Part shown: piece by piece, positions 36,555 to 47,527 of the stretch | How positions within the stretch are numbered: position 1 is the stretch's first letter | Layout of the letters: each line of letters opens with the position of its first letter | NCBI GenBank assembly: GCA_024760905.1 | Contig: CM045729.1 | Coordinates: 50,452,080-50,516,079, forward strand | DNA: 64,000 nucleotides | From: Plotosus lineatus | Lineage: Eukaryota; Chordata; Actinopteri; Siluriformes; Plotosidae | Direction of reading: 5' to 3' | Translations under genes and position numbers: made by a program | Notes under the pieces: generated by a model | Told to the model about the DNA's origin: nothing | Database searches by the model: none | Seen by the model: the letters and a program-made list of their open reading frames with translations, nothing else

Positions 36555-36897
36555 GAATGAAAATGAAAGGAAAAAAAACGATCAGAAATGAGTACATCAG
36601 AGGGACAGCACATGTTAGATGTTTTGGAGACAAAGTCAGAGAGGCTAGATTGAGATGGTTTGGACATGTACAGAGGAGGGATAGTGAGTATATTGGTCGG
36701 AGGATGCTGAGGTTGGAACTGTCAGGCAAAAGGCCCAGAGGAAGACCAAAGAGAAGATTTATGGATGCGGTGAAGGCGGACATGAAGGTCGTTGGAGTAA
36801 GAGTAGAAGATGCAGAGGATAGGGAGAGATGGAGGCAGATCATTTGCTGTGGCGACACCTGAAGGGAACAGCCGAAAGGAAAAGAAGAAGAAGAAGA
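36555..36897 (+). mobile_element. RTE LINE, 5'-truncated 3' end
   Basis: Encodes IRNEYIRGTAHVRCFGDKVR, EARLRWFGHVQRRDSEYIG, PRGRPKRRFMDAVKADMK and RWRQIICCGDT then a stop. It ends GGGAACAGCCGAAAGG with (AAG)n. This is the same family as 53165-55880. Confidence 0.9.
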
Positions 36898-37750
36898 ATT
36901 GATTAGACTGACCTGCACTTCAACAGGTATATAAGGTGATAATATTTATTCCTTCATATTGCTGTCATTGCTAACTACGTGCTTAATGTGTTTTATATCA
37001 AACATTTTTGATGTTTTGTCCTAAAGTAGACTTCAATTACATTTCATTTATATTGGTAATAACATTTATTACTCATAATAATAATAATAATAGGGAAGAA
37101 CATCAAGAAGAAATAAAACTTTTTATTTTGTTGTTTGCTACTATTTTCATGAGCACTGACATAAAAATAATAATATTATGACATTTTTAAAAAATAATTT
37201 AACCCAAAACTGTACATTAAATTTGTTACATTATGAAAAACTAATTAAAGAAAGCAGTGTTTTCTAAATTTACTTTTATCCATTTCATTACAGACAGTAA
37301 TAACCCAAGATATTTACTTTTTTGTGCGGACATTTTAATTTAAAATTTTCTCTAGTTAGATTTTATTTCTTAAGTTAACTTTCTCCATTTTAGTTGTCTG
37401 GTCCAATTTAATTAATTTCTTTGTTTCGGAACTGTAACACATACTTGAGGTTGGAAAGGGGGGAATTTAAGGATAGTAATAAGGGAAAACAATTCAATCA
37501 TGATGTCATTTGAAAGAAATGAGGTTAGCAGGTGATTGCGTTGCATTGATTGATATGGTGAAAAACCTTTTCAGGAAAGGCCTCGACTCTGAGGAGCAAA
37601 GTATCTCCAGTCTGTTAACAAATATGTGAGGAAATAATTGATGAGTTATTAGCAACAAGGCTGAATAGATAGCTAGAGTCTATTTGACTAGTAATGTTGT
37701 GAGACTTATGAAGGGCTGTAAATGTATATGCATACACATGGTAGCATCCA
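36898..37750. other. Unique sequence, nothing recognised
   Basis: AT-rich. The stretch 37440-37700 is less AT-rich and non-repetitive (GATTGCGTTGCATTGATTG) and might be conserved noncoding DNA, but nothing in the sequence proves it. Confidence 0.4.
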
Positions 37751-37754
37751 TCCA

Positions 37755-38072
37755 GCCATAAATAATTTGAACTGTTCATCCATCATAGATGAAAGCCAAT
37801 ACCAGCTGACTTTGAGTGAGAAGTGGGACACATCCTAAACAGGTCATACGATTATTGCAGGGATAACACAGACACAAACAACCTTTCACATTCACATCTA
37901 TGGGAAATTTAGAGTAGCCAGCTGAACTAATTTATTTAGATTGTAGGAGGAACCTATAGTATCTGGCAGAGAGCTATGCAAGCACAGGGAGAACGTACAA
38001 ATTTGTCTTGGTTGACATTTGACCCAGAAGCTTGTCACTGTGAGTTACCAGTGCTAACCACTGTGTCATATA
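37755..38072 (-). repeat. Old Mermaid-like SINE
   Basis: Reversed landmarks are AGCTGACTTTGAGTGAG, GAGCTATGCAAGCACAGGG and GCTAACCACTGTGTCAT. It is heavily diverged. Confidence 0.55.
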
Positions 38073-38254
38073 ATGATTGCAAAAGCGAATTGTTTTAAAC
38101 AGCTTTGTTATATTTTGCCTTGATACAAAGCTGTATATGGTTCAAACAGAGACATCACGCTTCCACTGATCCCCACATTCATGAATAATATTACTCACAT
38201 CAAAACACAAGTGATATCATGAAGTACTGTGATGTAAAGAGTAGTAAGGGTAAA

Positions 38255-38402
38255 GTCTGCTGGGCTTTTTTACACCCGAGCCTAGTGGCTCATCAGGCCA
38301 GAGCTTATAAGAGTACAACTTCTCCTGGATGGGACGCTAGTCCATCGCAGGTTACCTCCTGATCATGAGCGCAGCACCCTAACCACTATGCCACCGGTCC
38401 CA
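38255..38402 (-). mobile_element. SINE-D with internal deletion
   Basis: Both ends of SINE-D are present (TTTTTACACCCGAGCCTAG at its 3' end; GCACCCTAACCACTATGCC and CCGGTCCCA at its head), but about 160 bp of the middle is missing compared with 12587-12898. Flanking ATGTAAAGA and GTGTAAAGA suggest a short, diverged target duplication. Confidence 0.75.
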
Positions 38403-38969
38403 CTGTGTAAAGACTTACTGGAGAGAAAGCCGTACATTTTTCCCTGCTGTGCTATTTCAGTCAAATGCACAGTTCAACCAAGGGTCCAAGTTTACTTTTG
38501 CATTCTGGGCTCACTGTACTCATGAATAATGGAATACTTCACTAGATATTTTTATTATCAATTCATTATGGTGGATTATTTGTTGCAGCCATAATGTATT
38601 GTATTCCTGCTAAATAACCCTTGATTTAACTACATGTAACAGTTTTTGATAAAAATAAAATCTATAACAATGCAGTTATTTTGATCCTTAATCATTTTCA
38701 TTTACCTACATAACACAAAGTCAGTGGGTCTCAAATAGTGGGGCGTGCTGTGTGACCCCAGGGAACATGCTTTTGTTTTGTTTTTGGTTTTTTTGCTGTA
38801 CTGTATTAGGATAAAGTGTAATTCTACATCCACTACAGCAGGTGGCAGTGGCTTCCTCACTGTCAGAGTGTGCCCAGAGGTAAAATAATAAGTGAAGTTA
38901 ATAAACCCACCATGGAAAAAATTTTAACAGGTACAGAAAGAGAAGCGGAGAGAGACGGATACAGTGAGA

Positions 38970-39400
38970 GAAATGAAAGTCTCCAGAAAGCTAAGTCAAG
39001 GAGGTATGATGAAATGGATGTAGCACTTGGTTTCACTGTGCTGCGGTGAGAAACAAGGAAAGACCGCTGTGTTTACTGTGTCTGAAAACATTGGCAGCGG
39101 ACAGAATGAACCTAAATAAATTCAGGCGTCATTTAAAGACATCACACCCTGATCACATGATAAGCCGCAGAATATTTCCAACAACCATCCCGCTTTATGA
39201 ATGCTGCTCCAGCAAACCCACGAGCTGTGTTAGCATCAGATAAGGTGGAGTGCCAAACTGCTTGGTGCAGAAAACCCCACAGCAGAGCAGAGGAACTGAT
39301 CCTACCTACAGCAGACACGGTCTCGGTCAGGCTGGATGACATCAATGCTGTGAAAATAAGTCCAGGTCCCAGTTCAGCATTGAGCAGGAGCTGAGAGTTC
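38970..39400 (+). pseudogene. hAT (ZBED-type) transposase N-terminal remnant
   Basis: In shifting frames it reads KSRRYDEMDVALGFTVL, then CLLCLKTLAADRMNLNKFRR, HLKTSHPDHM (C-x2-C then H-x4-H, a BED zinc finger) and AEELILPTADTVSVRL. The rest of the transposase, including the catalytic core, is missing. It resembles the ZBED5/SCAND3-like group of domesticated hAT proteins, but this copy is dead. Confidence 0.65.
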
Positions 39401-39719
39401 AGTATCGTGCTTTAAACATTGCTTCGAAAAGCTGTGCACTGTGCTTATTGTACCATTAATCTGGACTTAATCATTTTGACAATAATAAAAATAATAGTTT
39501 TATTCATTTTTGTTTTGTAGGTTAAAGTGTTTTATATATTGTACTCCCAAGTTAATATTGCTGATCAATTTGAATTTATTATTATTTATTGATTGTTATT
39601 GGTCAAAAATGTTTACAGTTTAAATAAGGATACTTTTTTAATTTCAGGCATATTGATGCACTTTAAATCTTTTTGTTTAAGGACTAAAAAATTGTTAATA
39701 AAGTTATTCTTTGTTGAAA

Positions 39720-40365
39720 GTTGATCTATATCTATTCCTTTTTTTGTATTCCATAATGATAATCAGGATTTATTATGTTGATACGTATGGAATTTAGAAG
39801 AAGGAAATTGTCCCGTGAAACCAGCAAAGCACGACAAGCCACAACATAAACTATATACAATTTAATAATATCAACAAAGTAAGGCAAAATAATAACTTGC
39901 AGCTTAGAGCTAAACAAAATGCAAATTGCATACGTGTCCCAAAACAAAGATGGTCACCATGCAGCTGCAGCATGGCAAATTTAGAGGCGGCGCACACACC
40001 AATGGGGAAAGGCTTAGAATCCCGCATATCAAAAGAAACAAATGATGGAAACCCTCGTGTTGGTAATGGATAAACATGGATAATGGACTTTGGTGATGAA
40101 GTCTTGAACGAAGAAACTTGGGTAAAGCACGTTCCATGATCCACTTTAGCTGACTTCCCCTTAGATGATTCGTGCCCGAAGAGACTCCTTAGGTGATCTG
40201 CCCAACTGGTCGGCAATGGGTCCTTAATATAGATTCCTTAAAGTTCGGGAAAGTTCCATTCTGGAATATTCCAAATCACCTTACCCGCCACCAGGGTAAG
40301 TTCCAGACCCAAAAACAGCTGAGTAATACCATGTGTCACTGTTCACAACACACCAACTGAATATA
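39720..40365. other. Unassigned interval inside the hAT span
   Basis: Moderately GC-rich, non-repetitive within this window. A 121-codon minus-strand ORF (39851-40216) has no recognisable domain. It may be a captured or inserted piece of unknown origin. Confidence 0.35.
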
Positions 40366-41275
40366 ATTACAGACGCTCCCTGACTTACGTTCCGTTTTAC
40401 GGTTTTTTTGCTTTTATGTTTTGTTTTGTTCTTTCAAAAAAAAAGTCAAATTTTGAGTTTAGACGTACCTATGTAGTACGCTGACGTAATGACACAATGA
40501 GGTAATGACACTGCATCCATTGTTTACAAACGACAGACTGAACATTCCCCTCCTTCTTCCCAGTTCAGTTATATATACATATATATTGTTTATATATCTT
40601 TGTGTTTTGTAACCCGAAGCAAATATGGTTGGTCAGAAGTGTAAGCCTACTAGCATGGGTGCAAGTCTCATACACAGAGATGAATTAACTATCTGCTTGG
40701 ATTGGCGCACTCTACCATGCATACTCAGTTAAGCAAAGAGAGTTGTAAAAGGAATGAAAACCTGAATCCAGTAAAAGGAGAACTCTCTGCTCTGCTGGTG
40801 ATTCACATCAGTGCAGGCTGACTACTAAACGAATTCAACGAAGCCCTTGCTCACTTTAAAGACCGGAAGTCTGCATAACCCGTGCTATGTTTCAAGCAAG
40901 TAAACTACTTTCAGCAAGTGCACTACTTTCGGTATTGAGTGCCTCACATATTGGAAGCATTGATTGGCTGTTTTAAGCTTCATGTAAAGTGAGTGGGCTC
41001 AGCTTCATGCCATGTGATTCAGCTCAGCTTCATGTAAAGTGATCATCCATCTGAACCATTTACAAGCAGAAAGATTGCATGTTAAAATGAAAAGATGAGA
41101 ATGTTAAAGGTTATATTTGATACTGTACAGTTGGCCCCCAACTCCACAAACCCTTTAAAATTGATAAAAGTACACCAAGTTTGTATGAAATATGTGTTAA
41201 AAAGAAAAGAAAATTATTTATTAAACCATTTTATTCACATATTTATTAATTAAACCATTATTAAACTTTTTTATT

Positions 41276-41309
<34 letters not shown>

Positions 41310-41310
<1 letters not shown>

Positions 41311-41520
41311 CTCTCTCTCTCTCTCTCTCTCTCTCCTTTCTCGCGCGCTGCGGGCCACGCCCACAAGACGTGGAATTCAAAGCGTTTTCCCTGCTTGACA
41401 AACTCAGCTTTAATTTGATTCGTTGAGGGCTGGGGATGCCAAATAAGCTCAAATTCACCCACATTTATTAAACATTTACTGAATTAAAACAACTTAAAAA
41501 ACGAAACTAAAAACTAAAGC

Positions 41521-41574
<54 letters not shown>

Positions 41575-41760
41575 GCGCACTGCGGGCCACGCCCACAAGA
41601 CGTGGAATTCAAAGCGCATTCCCTGCTTGACAAACTCAACTTTAATTTGATTCGTTGGGGGATCGGAATTCGAGACGAGCTCAAATGCGCCCACATTTAT
41701 TAAACATTTACTGAATTAAAACAAATTAAAAAACTAAACTAAAAACTAAACTGTGAAGCT
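41310..41760. repeat. Two-copy tandem duplication with (CT)n seeds
   Basis: Two units about 232 bp apart share GCGGGCCACGCCCACAAGAC, TCCCTGCTTGACAAACTCA, CACATTTATTAAACATTTAC and AACTAAAAACTAAA. Each unit begins with a (CT)n run (41310-41334 and 41527-41573), and the first is preceded by (AC)n. Slippage or unequal exchange between the CT tracts is a simple explanation. Confidence 0.88.
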
Positions 41761-42051
41761 TCCTTCTGTCTCTATCTGGGAAGCCAGTGGGGCGGGATGT
41801 TGAGAGACAGCCAATGAGAGAGCAACTCGCGTGTCGTGTGAAAGTTTGATTGGTGTGTTTGAATTTTGAATTTCCTTTCGTAAGAGGGGGTTGTTTCGTT
41901 TAATTTCTCAATTTGAAATTATTTTGCTTGAATTTAATTTATTTGAAATTAATGTTGATATTATTTGATATATTTGATATTAGTTTACAATGTAGGGTGT
42001 TTTATGAGATACGGTAATGGTATTTATGGATGTATAGTACAGTATGAGCGT

Positions 42052-42306
42052 ACCCTCAGTGCAGCTAACTGCATTATCAAAGGCGGGCCATGTCTCTCAC
42101 TGTCTATGGTGAGAAGCATGTAAAAGAACCATTGCTGACTTTCTTAAAGTAAAAGTCGTCAGCGTGTTTCTGTCCCTTGCTAAAAGGGTTGTGACAGGAA
42201 GGGCATCGTAAAAAAAAAACCCTCTGTCAAATCAAACGTGCGAGTGCAACTCCCAAGTAAAAGGGAAAAGGCCGAAAGGAAGACAGACTATATGGGAATG
42301 TATTGC
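42052..42306 (+). mobile_element. SINE-A, 5'-truncated, tail type A, with transduced 3' flank
   Basis: It starts in the body at CAGTGCAGCTAACTGCATTA, runs through the type A tail to GCCGAAAGGAAGACAGAC, and carries about 20 further bases before the right target duplication. The duplication AGTACAGTATGAGCGT is exact at 42036-42051 and 42307-42322. The extra bases match the 3' flank of the copy at 35235-35583. Confidence 0.85.
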
Positions 42307-42721
42307 AGTACAGTATGAGCGTCATACATCACATGTCATATGTCATACGTCACTGTGGTAACTTACGTTCACCTTCAACTTCAGATCGGTCGTCCGGAAC
42401 CAATTAAAAACGTAAGTCGGGGAGCGTCTGTATATACAACGTTTATCCAGTCACATTTATATTTACATTTACACATTTATTTACATGCCCATAACAATGT
42501 TAATAAGGATGCAGTATTATGCAGAGGATTACTTATCACAATTTTTAGACAAATAACACTATTTATATGGGGGGGGGTGTTCCTCTTCCGGGGGGCAGGA
42601 AAAAATTGAGAAGCATTGTACTAAGTGCAATAATTACACCTGAACAATGTGATGTCACTTTATGTATCAATGGACTAGTGGAAAGAACATATATTTATTT
42701 ACTTGCCGCCTCCAACAATTA

Positions 42722-43085
42722 TTCATTCATTCATTCATTTTCTGAGCCATCCAAATTGGGGTTGTGGGGATGCTGGTGCCCATCTCAGCTGACTCTGGGT
42801 GAGGGTGGAGTACACCCTGGACAGCTCACCAGGCCATTGCAAGGTCAACACTCGCACAGCCATTCATACTCACACTCACACCTACAGGCAATTTGGAACA
42901 GCCTATTATCCTACTGTGCATGTTTTTGGACCGTGTGAGGTAACTGGAGTACCTGTAGGAAACCCACGCAAGCATAAGGAGTACATGCAAGCTCTACACA
43001 GATGTCCAAGCTGGGAATTGAACCCAATACATTCTTGCTGTGAGGCGGACATGCTAACCACTACGCACTGTGCTACCACCTCCAA
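42722..43085 (-). mobile_element. Mermaid-like SINE, near full length
   Basis: It begins with reversed (CATT)n, TTTCTGAGCC and the tail module (GACAGCTCACCAGGCCATTG), then the middle (ACTGTGCATGTTTTTGGACC) and head (TGCTAACCACTACGCACTGT). CCTCCAACAATTA and CCTCCAACCATTA flank it as a probable target duplication. Confidence 0.85.
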
Positions 43086-43254
43086 CCATTAATGTAATAA
43101 AAAAATATTTTAACAAAATGTATTATTTTCTATTTCCTGCGCAACACCTTACACACACACACACACACACACCCCTCCCATTTTCTGGCTTCTGATAGTT
43201 TATTTAACTTTATAGTATTCCACTGCATGGCATTTTTTGGCTTTTTAGGTTATT

Positions 43255-43606
43255 CATCAGTTCAGTTCATTTTCTGTAACCGCTTCATCATAATTAGGGT
43301 CGCGGGGAGGCTGGTGCCCATCCCAGCCGACTCAGGGCGAGGGCAGAGTACACCCTGGACAGCTCGCCAGGCCATCGCAGGGCGGAAACATGCTGACGGC
43401 TTTGCAGCCTACTCTTGTTGAAAGTCAGCAATGGTTCTTTTACATGCCTCACATCATAGACAGTGAGAGACATGGCCGGCCTTTGATAACCCAGTTAGCT
43501 GCACTGGGGGGGGACAGTGACAACCTTGTGGAGAGTGGGACTCGAACCCCCAACCTTTGGATCAGCGATCCGGCGCCTTATAGCACTAGACCACCACTGC
43601 CCCCGT
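43255..43606 (-). mobile_element. SINE-A chimera, full length, tail type B
   Basis: Reading right to left: tRNA head (GGTGGTCTAGTGC, B box GGTTCGAGTCCC), body to GCCGTCAGCATGTTTC, then the Mermaid-type tail (GCGATGGCCTGGCGAGCTGT to AAAATGAACTGAACTGA). The target duplication TTTTTAGGTTATT lies at 43242-43254 and 43607-43619. It is a second complete and independent insertion of the same chimera as 15452. Confidence 0.92.
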
Positions 43607-43754
43607 TTTTTAGGTTATTGTTTATCTAAATTATAGCTGAATTTATTGAATCCATATGTAAAGGTTGTGACAATCCTCGATGGAAAAGATCAGTAGAGAT
43701 CAGTTTTAGTTTATGACATGCAGTTGGTTCACAACTATACTTGGTCACTGCAAC

Positions 43755-46085
43755 ACATTATGCAACCATCCATCCATTATCCTCTGCGGTGTGAGGTCGA
43801 CAGAGTGGAGGAAACAGGTCCAGGTAGACTCAGGCATCCCTTTCTCCAGTGAAATTGCTCCAGCTCCTCCTGAGGGATCCCAAAGCATTCTCAGGCCAGA
43901 GGGGATACAAAATTCCTCCAGAGAGTTAGGTTTGCCTGAGGCTTCCTCACAGTGGGACGTACCTGGAACACCTCTGGAAGCTGACCAGGAGTCATTCTAA
44001 TCAGATGACAGAATGATGACATGACTTTCGATACGGAGGAGTAAGGCTCTACCCCAAGTTCCCTGAAAGCTTCTCATCCTATTTCAAAGGCCGTGCTCGG
44101 ACTCTTGTAGATAAAAACTCATTTCAGCCAATTATGTCCATTTTATTTTTTGCTCTCTCTTTAAATCTAACCATTTGACAACTTGTCCATAGGTAAGGAA
44201 CTGAGCCGAAAGGCAAAGTGTTTGATTTACTAGTCCATCTCGGTTTTAATCCTGCTTCACCCGAAAGGACTGGTGCATTGCCCTCATTACTGCTTAAGTA
44301 CATCTCATGCTCCATTCTACCATCACTTTTGAACAAGATTTTGAGATATTTGAATTCCTCTGTTTGAGGTAAAGACTCATTCTTTACTCAGAGGGAGCAA
44401 TCCACCTTTTTCTGGTTGAGAAATGTGATCTTATATTTGAAGGAAATTATGATTATGACAACATCAACATGGTGGCTGGATTGAAGAGATCCCTAAAGTG
44501 CACCTTCCACCTCTCAACTATGTCCCCAGGTCAGCAATTGTCGAACCAGATGAAGCACAGCACTTTCTAAGCCAGAAAATTGGTCAAAACTTCAGCCCAG
44601 CTGAGATTCTTTCTCCATGGCCTCCATGAACTCTTTCTATTCAGATGTTTTTGCTTTTGCGGCCACCAAATCCACTGCCCTTTTGGTTGCTTGATTACAT
44701 ATCAGCTATCATGCGATCTCTGGAACAACCAAGCTCAAAAGGTCACCTTATTCAGCTTGATGGTTTCAATTACTACTGGTATCTACCAGCCTGTTCTAAG
44801 GTTGCTCCCGCAACAGGCACTCATGAGCTTCTGGCCAAAGCTCCTGGAAGCCATGTCTGCAGTGGAGACCCTGAACATTGCCCATTCACCAACACGTTTC
44901 CATGTTCTCAATGTGCCACCCAGTTCACCTACACTACACATTTGAGTTTACCAGGTTTATTAGACAGTTTTTCTTGCCACCGGATCCAAATTACCAACAT
45001 TTGGTGATCAGTTGACAGCTCAGCCCTCTTTTCATCTGAGTTTTTAAGATATATTGTCACAGGCTATATGGCTACAAATTCAGTATTCAACCTTTGGCTT
45101 ATCGACAGACGGATCGCTGCAGCCTCTGCTGTTAAGCGGTGCCTGTACCGGTCCGTCGTGGTGAAGAAGGAGCTGAGCCGCAAGGCAAAGCTCTCAATTT
45201 ACCAGTCGATCTACGTTCCAACCCTCACCTATGGTCACGAGCTTTGGGTAATGACCGAAAGAACAAGATCACGGATACAAGCGGCTGAAATGAGCTTCCT
45301 TCGCCGGGTGGTGGGGTTCTCCCTTAGAGATAAGGTGAGAAGCGCCGCCATCCGGGGAGAGCTCGGAGTAGATCCGCTGCTCCTCCGCATTGAGAGGGGC
45401 CAGTTGAGGTGGCTCGGGCATCTGGTCAGAATGCCCCCCGGACGCCTCCCTGGTGTGGTGTTTCGGGCATGTCCAACCGGGAAGAGACCCCGGGGTCGAC
45501 CTAGAACACGCTGGAGGGACTATGTCTCTCGGCTTGTCTGGGACCACCTTGGTGTTCCCCCGGGAGAGTTGGAGGAAGTGGCTCGGGAGAGGGACGTCTG
45601 GACCTCTTTGCTTAGGTTGTTGCCCCTGCGACCCGACCCTGGACTAAGCGGAAGATGATGATGACCTTTGGCTTAAGGTGGTTTGCTAGCAGGTGCACTT
45701 ATGAACCCCCTTCTGGGACACCGCTTAGATATTCAAAAGAAGTCCGGGCAATCTTAACTGCCATTTGGTACATAAGCACAAACAATGGTGTGAACCTTCC
45801 CTCCTGCTACTTCCAGTTTCATGGGCTGACCCTGTCATTCCCAGAGGAGAGCTCCAAAACCAAGGCACTAAGCCAGGGACTTGTGTGTATTCCTCACCTC
45901 CCTTCCCTGCCTCTCTGCCCGGACAACTGCAGAGTAAAAGAAAGTCCAGTCAGCCCAGGAATTTACTTCCAGAGCCGACACTGTGCATGGAGATGAGCCC
46001 AACCATATCTAGTTGGTACCACTCCACCTCACACAGCAGCTCAGGCTCTCTCCCTGCCTGTGAGGTGGCACATCCCTATAACAGT
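43755..46085 (-). mobile_element. Old LINE copy (RTE-related family), decayed
   Basis: Read right to left it runs from endonuclease-region remnants (around 46000) to the 3' end with a GGATGGATGG-type tail at 43755-43770. Recognisable minus-strand landmarks are CCCAGTGGGACG-type sequence near 43950, AGCTGAGCC-type phrases near 44200 and ACCAAGGCACTAAGC near 45860. It is interrupted at 45102-45663 by a plus-strand insertion of the same family's 3' end. No usable ORF. Confidence 0.7.
45102..45663 (+). mobile_element. Younger LINE 3' end nested in the old copy
   Basis: It encodes IDRRIAAASAVKRCLYRSVV, VKKELSRKAKLSIYQSIYVP, RIQAAEMSFLRRVVGFSLRD, QLRWLGHLVRMPPGRLPG and RGRPRTRWRDYVSRLVWDHL, the C-terminal part of a LINE ORF2 common in fish, and ends GATGATGATG. 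The exact 12-bp target duplication ACCTTTGGCTTA at 45090-45101 and 45664-45675 bounds it. Its frame is still fully open (to 45658), so it is young. Confidence 0.92.
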
Positions 46086-46089
46086 TAAC

Positions 46090-46570
46090 ATTAGCATAAT
46101 AATAATAAAAAAGTTTGGCTATTAATTACCAGATTATTGCTGCTAAAAAGAGAAGGAAAGAAGAAAACAAATCCTATCTCCAAGGGCCAGTTTAGATTAA
46201 TTTATGGTGCATTAATACTGCGGCATATTTCTATTTGTAGTACTCAGAGTGTCTGGACTGTATGCAAGTGAGGGTGTATGTGTCTCATACAGACTGGAAA
46301 ATATCTGCATTTATTGTTCCTGTGCACTACAACAACAAGACACCCGCCTTTCCCTGGAACCCTGCTGACAGGCTACACTGACATCATGGGCGGCAGCCAA
46401 AAATAAAATATAGTAAGTATATCCAAGGTCTGTGTAGTGGCTGAAGGACAACCACAGAAATAAAGTGGTCTCTTACTTGTGAAAGTATCCATGCCTTTGG
46501 GTAGTCAATAGTACCAATCTCTACAAAATAAATAAAATAAAACATTTTAAACATAAATGAAATGGGAGAT
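46090..46570. other. Unique sequence, possibly conserved noncoding
   Basis: Non-repetitive, moderate GC. No ORF or family match; conservation cannot be judged here. Confidence 0.35.
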
Positions 46571-46574
46571 CAAG

Positions 46575-46800
46575 TATCATTCATTCATTCATTCATTCAT
46601 TCATTCATTTTCTGAACCATTTCATCCTAATTAGGGTTGTGAGGAGGCTGGCGTCCATCTCAACCGCCTCTGGGCAAGGGCAGGGTACACCCTGGACAGC
46701 TCACCAGGCCATCACAGGGCCAACTCTCACACAACCATTCATACTCACTCACACCTAGGGGTGATCTGGAACAGCCAATTAATCTACTGTGCATGTTTTA
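46575..46800 (-). repeat. Mermaid-like SINE fragment, reversed
   Basis: Starts with seven CATT units, then TTTCTGAACCATTTCATCC and GGACAGCTCACCAGGCCATC. Its head is missing at the right. Confidence 0.75.
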
Positions 46801-46839
46801 AAAATAGAAATGAACTATCACAACAAATATTAAATTCAT

Positions 46840-46952
46840 GCTCTCCCAGTGCTTGCATGGGTTTCCTCCAGGTACTCTGGTTTCCACCGACAGAACAAAG
46901 ACATACACATTAGGTTAATTGGCTGTTCCCTACTGTCCCTAGGTTTGATTGC

Positions 46953-47042
<90 letters not shown>

Positions 47043-47178
47043 GTCTGTTGGCCTTGCAATGGCCTGGCAAGCTGTTCAGAGTGTACCTCACCTTTGCAAA
47101 AGCATTCGCTAAGACAAACTGCAGCTTTTCTGTAATATGAATAGAATTATGCGGTTCAACAGTTAAATATATGAATAA
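46840..47178 (+). repeat. Mermaid-like SINE with a (GT)n expansion inside
   Basis: Body CATGCTCTCCCAGTGCTTGC and TTAATTGGCTGTTCC, then a GT array of about 45 units (46953-47043), then the tail GCAATGGCCTGGCAAGCTGT. Together with 46575-46800 it forms a tail-outward inverted pair. Confidence 0.75.
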
Positions 47179-47239
47179 ATGCATGAACGAATTTTAAGAA
47201 AACTATTTGGTTGCATGTTGCCCTAGTAGTCACAACTCA

Positions 47240-47527
47240 CAGCAAGGAGATCCTGGGTTTGAGCACCATGCCTGGTCAGGATACCTGGTGCCCATCTTAG
47301 CCGACTCTGGTCGATGGCAAAGTACATTCTGGCCAGCTTGCCAGGCCATTGCAGGGCAGAAACATGTTGACGGTTATGCAGCCTACTCTTGACAAAAATC
47401 AGCGTAAAATTGAAAATCCAGTTAGTCACACTGGGGGGGATGGCAACCCGTTGACAGTGGGGCTTGAACTCCTGACCTTGGGATCAGTAATCCAGTACAA
47501 TACTACCAGGCCACCACTGTGCTCTAC
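47240..47527 (-). mobile_element. SINE-A chimera, tail type B, diverged
   Basis: Reading right to left: head (GGTGGCCTGGTAGTATTGTA, B box near GAGTTCAAGCCCC), shortened body, junction CATGTTTCTGCC, then the Mermaid-type tail (TGCAATGGCCTGGCAAGCTG). It is older than the copies at 15452 and 43255. Confidence 0.75.

Larger units (their letters stand above)
40370..42430 (+). mobile_element. Tigger/pogo-like DNA transposon, long copy
   Basis: The ends CAGACGCTCCCTGACTTACG and CGTAAGTCGGGGAGCGTCTG are inverted copies with TA on both sides (40368-40369, 42431-42432). It carries the MVGQKCKPTSMG remnant at 40625 (same as 4530 on the other strand), a 232-bp tandem duplication (41310-41760) and a nested SINE-A (42052-42306). 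No complete transposase frame survives. Confidence 0.8.
38722..42618 (+). mobile_element. hAT element (ZBED type) split by a nested Tigger element
   Basis: The left end CAGTGGGTCTCAAATAGTGG and right end ATTGAGAAGCATTG match the ends of the short hAT at 26018-26321. The putative 8-bp target duplication CACAAAGT/TACTAAGT agrees at six of eight positions. Transposase remnants lie at 38970-39400. The Tigger-like element 40370-42430 sits inside, so the outer element was about 1.8 kb before that insertion. The pairing of the two ends is an inference. Confidence 0.6.

Noticed and set aside
45269..45547. 92-codon minus-strand ORF
   Set aside because: Antisense to the open LINE frame at 45102-45658.
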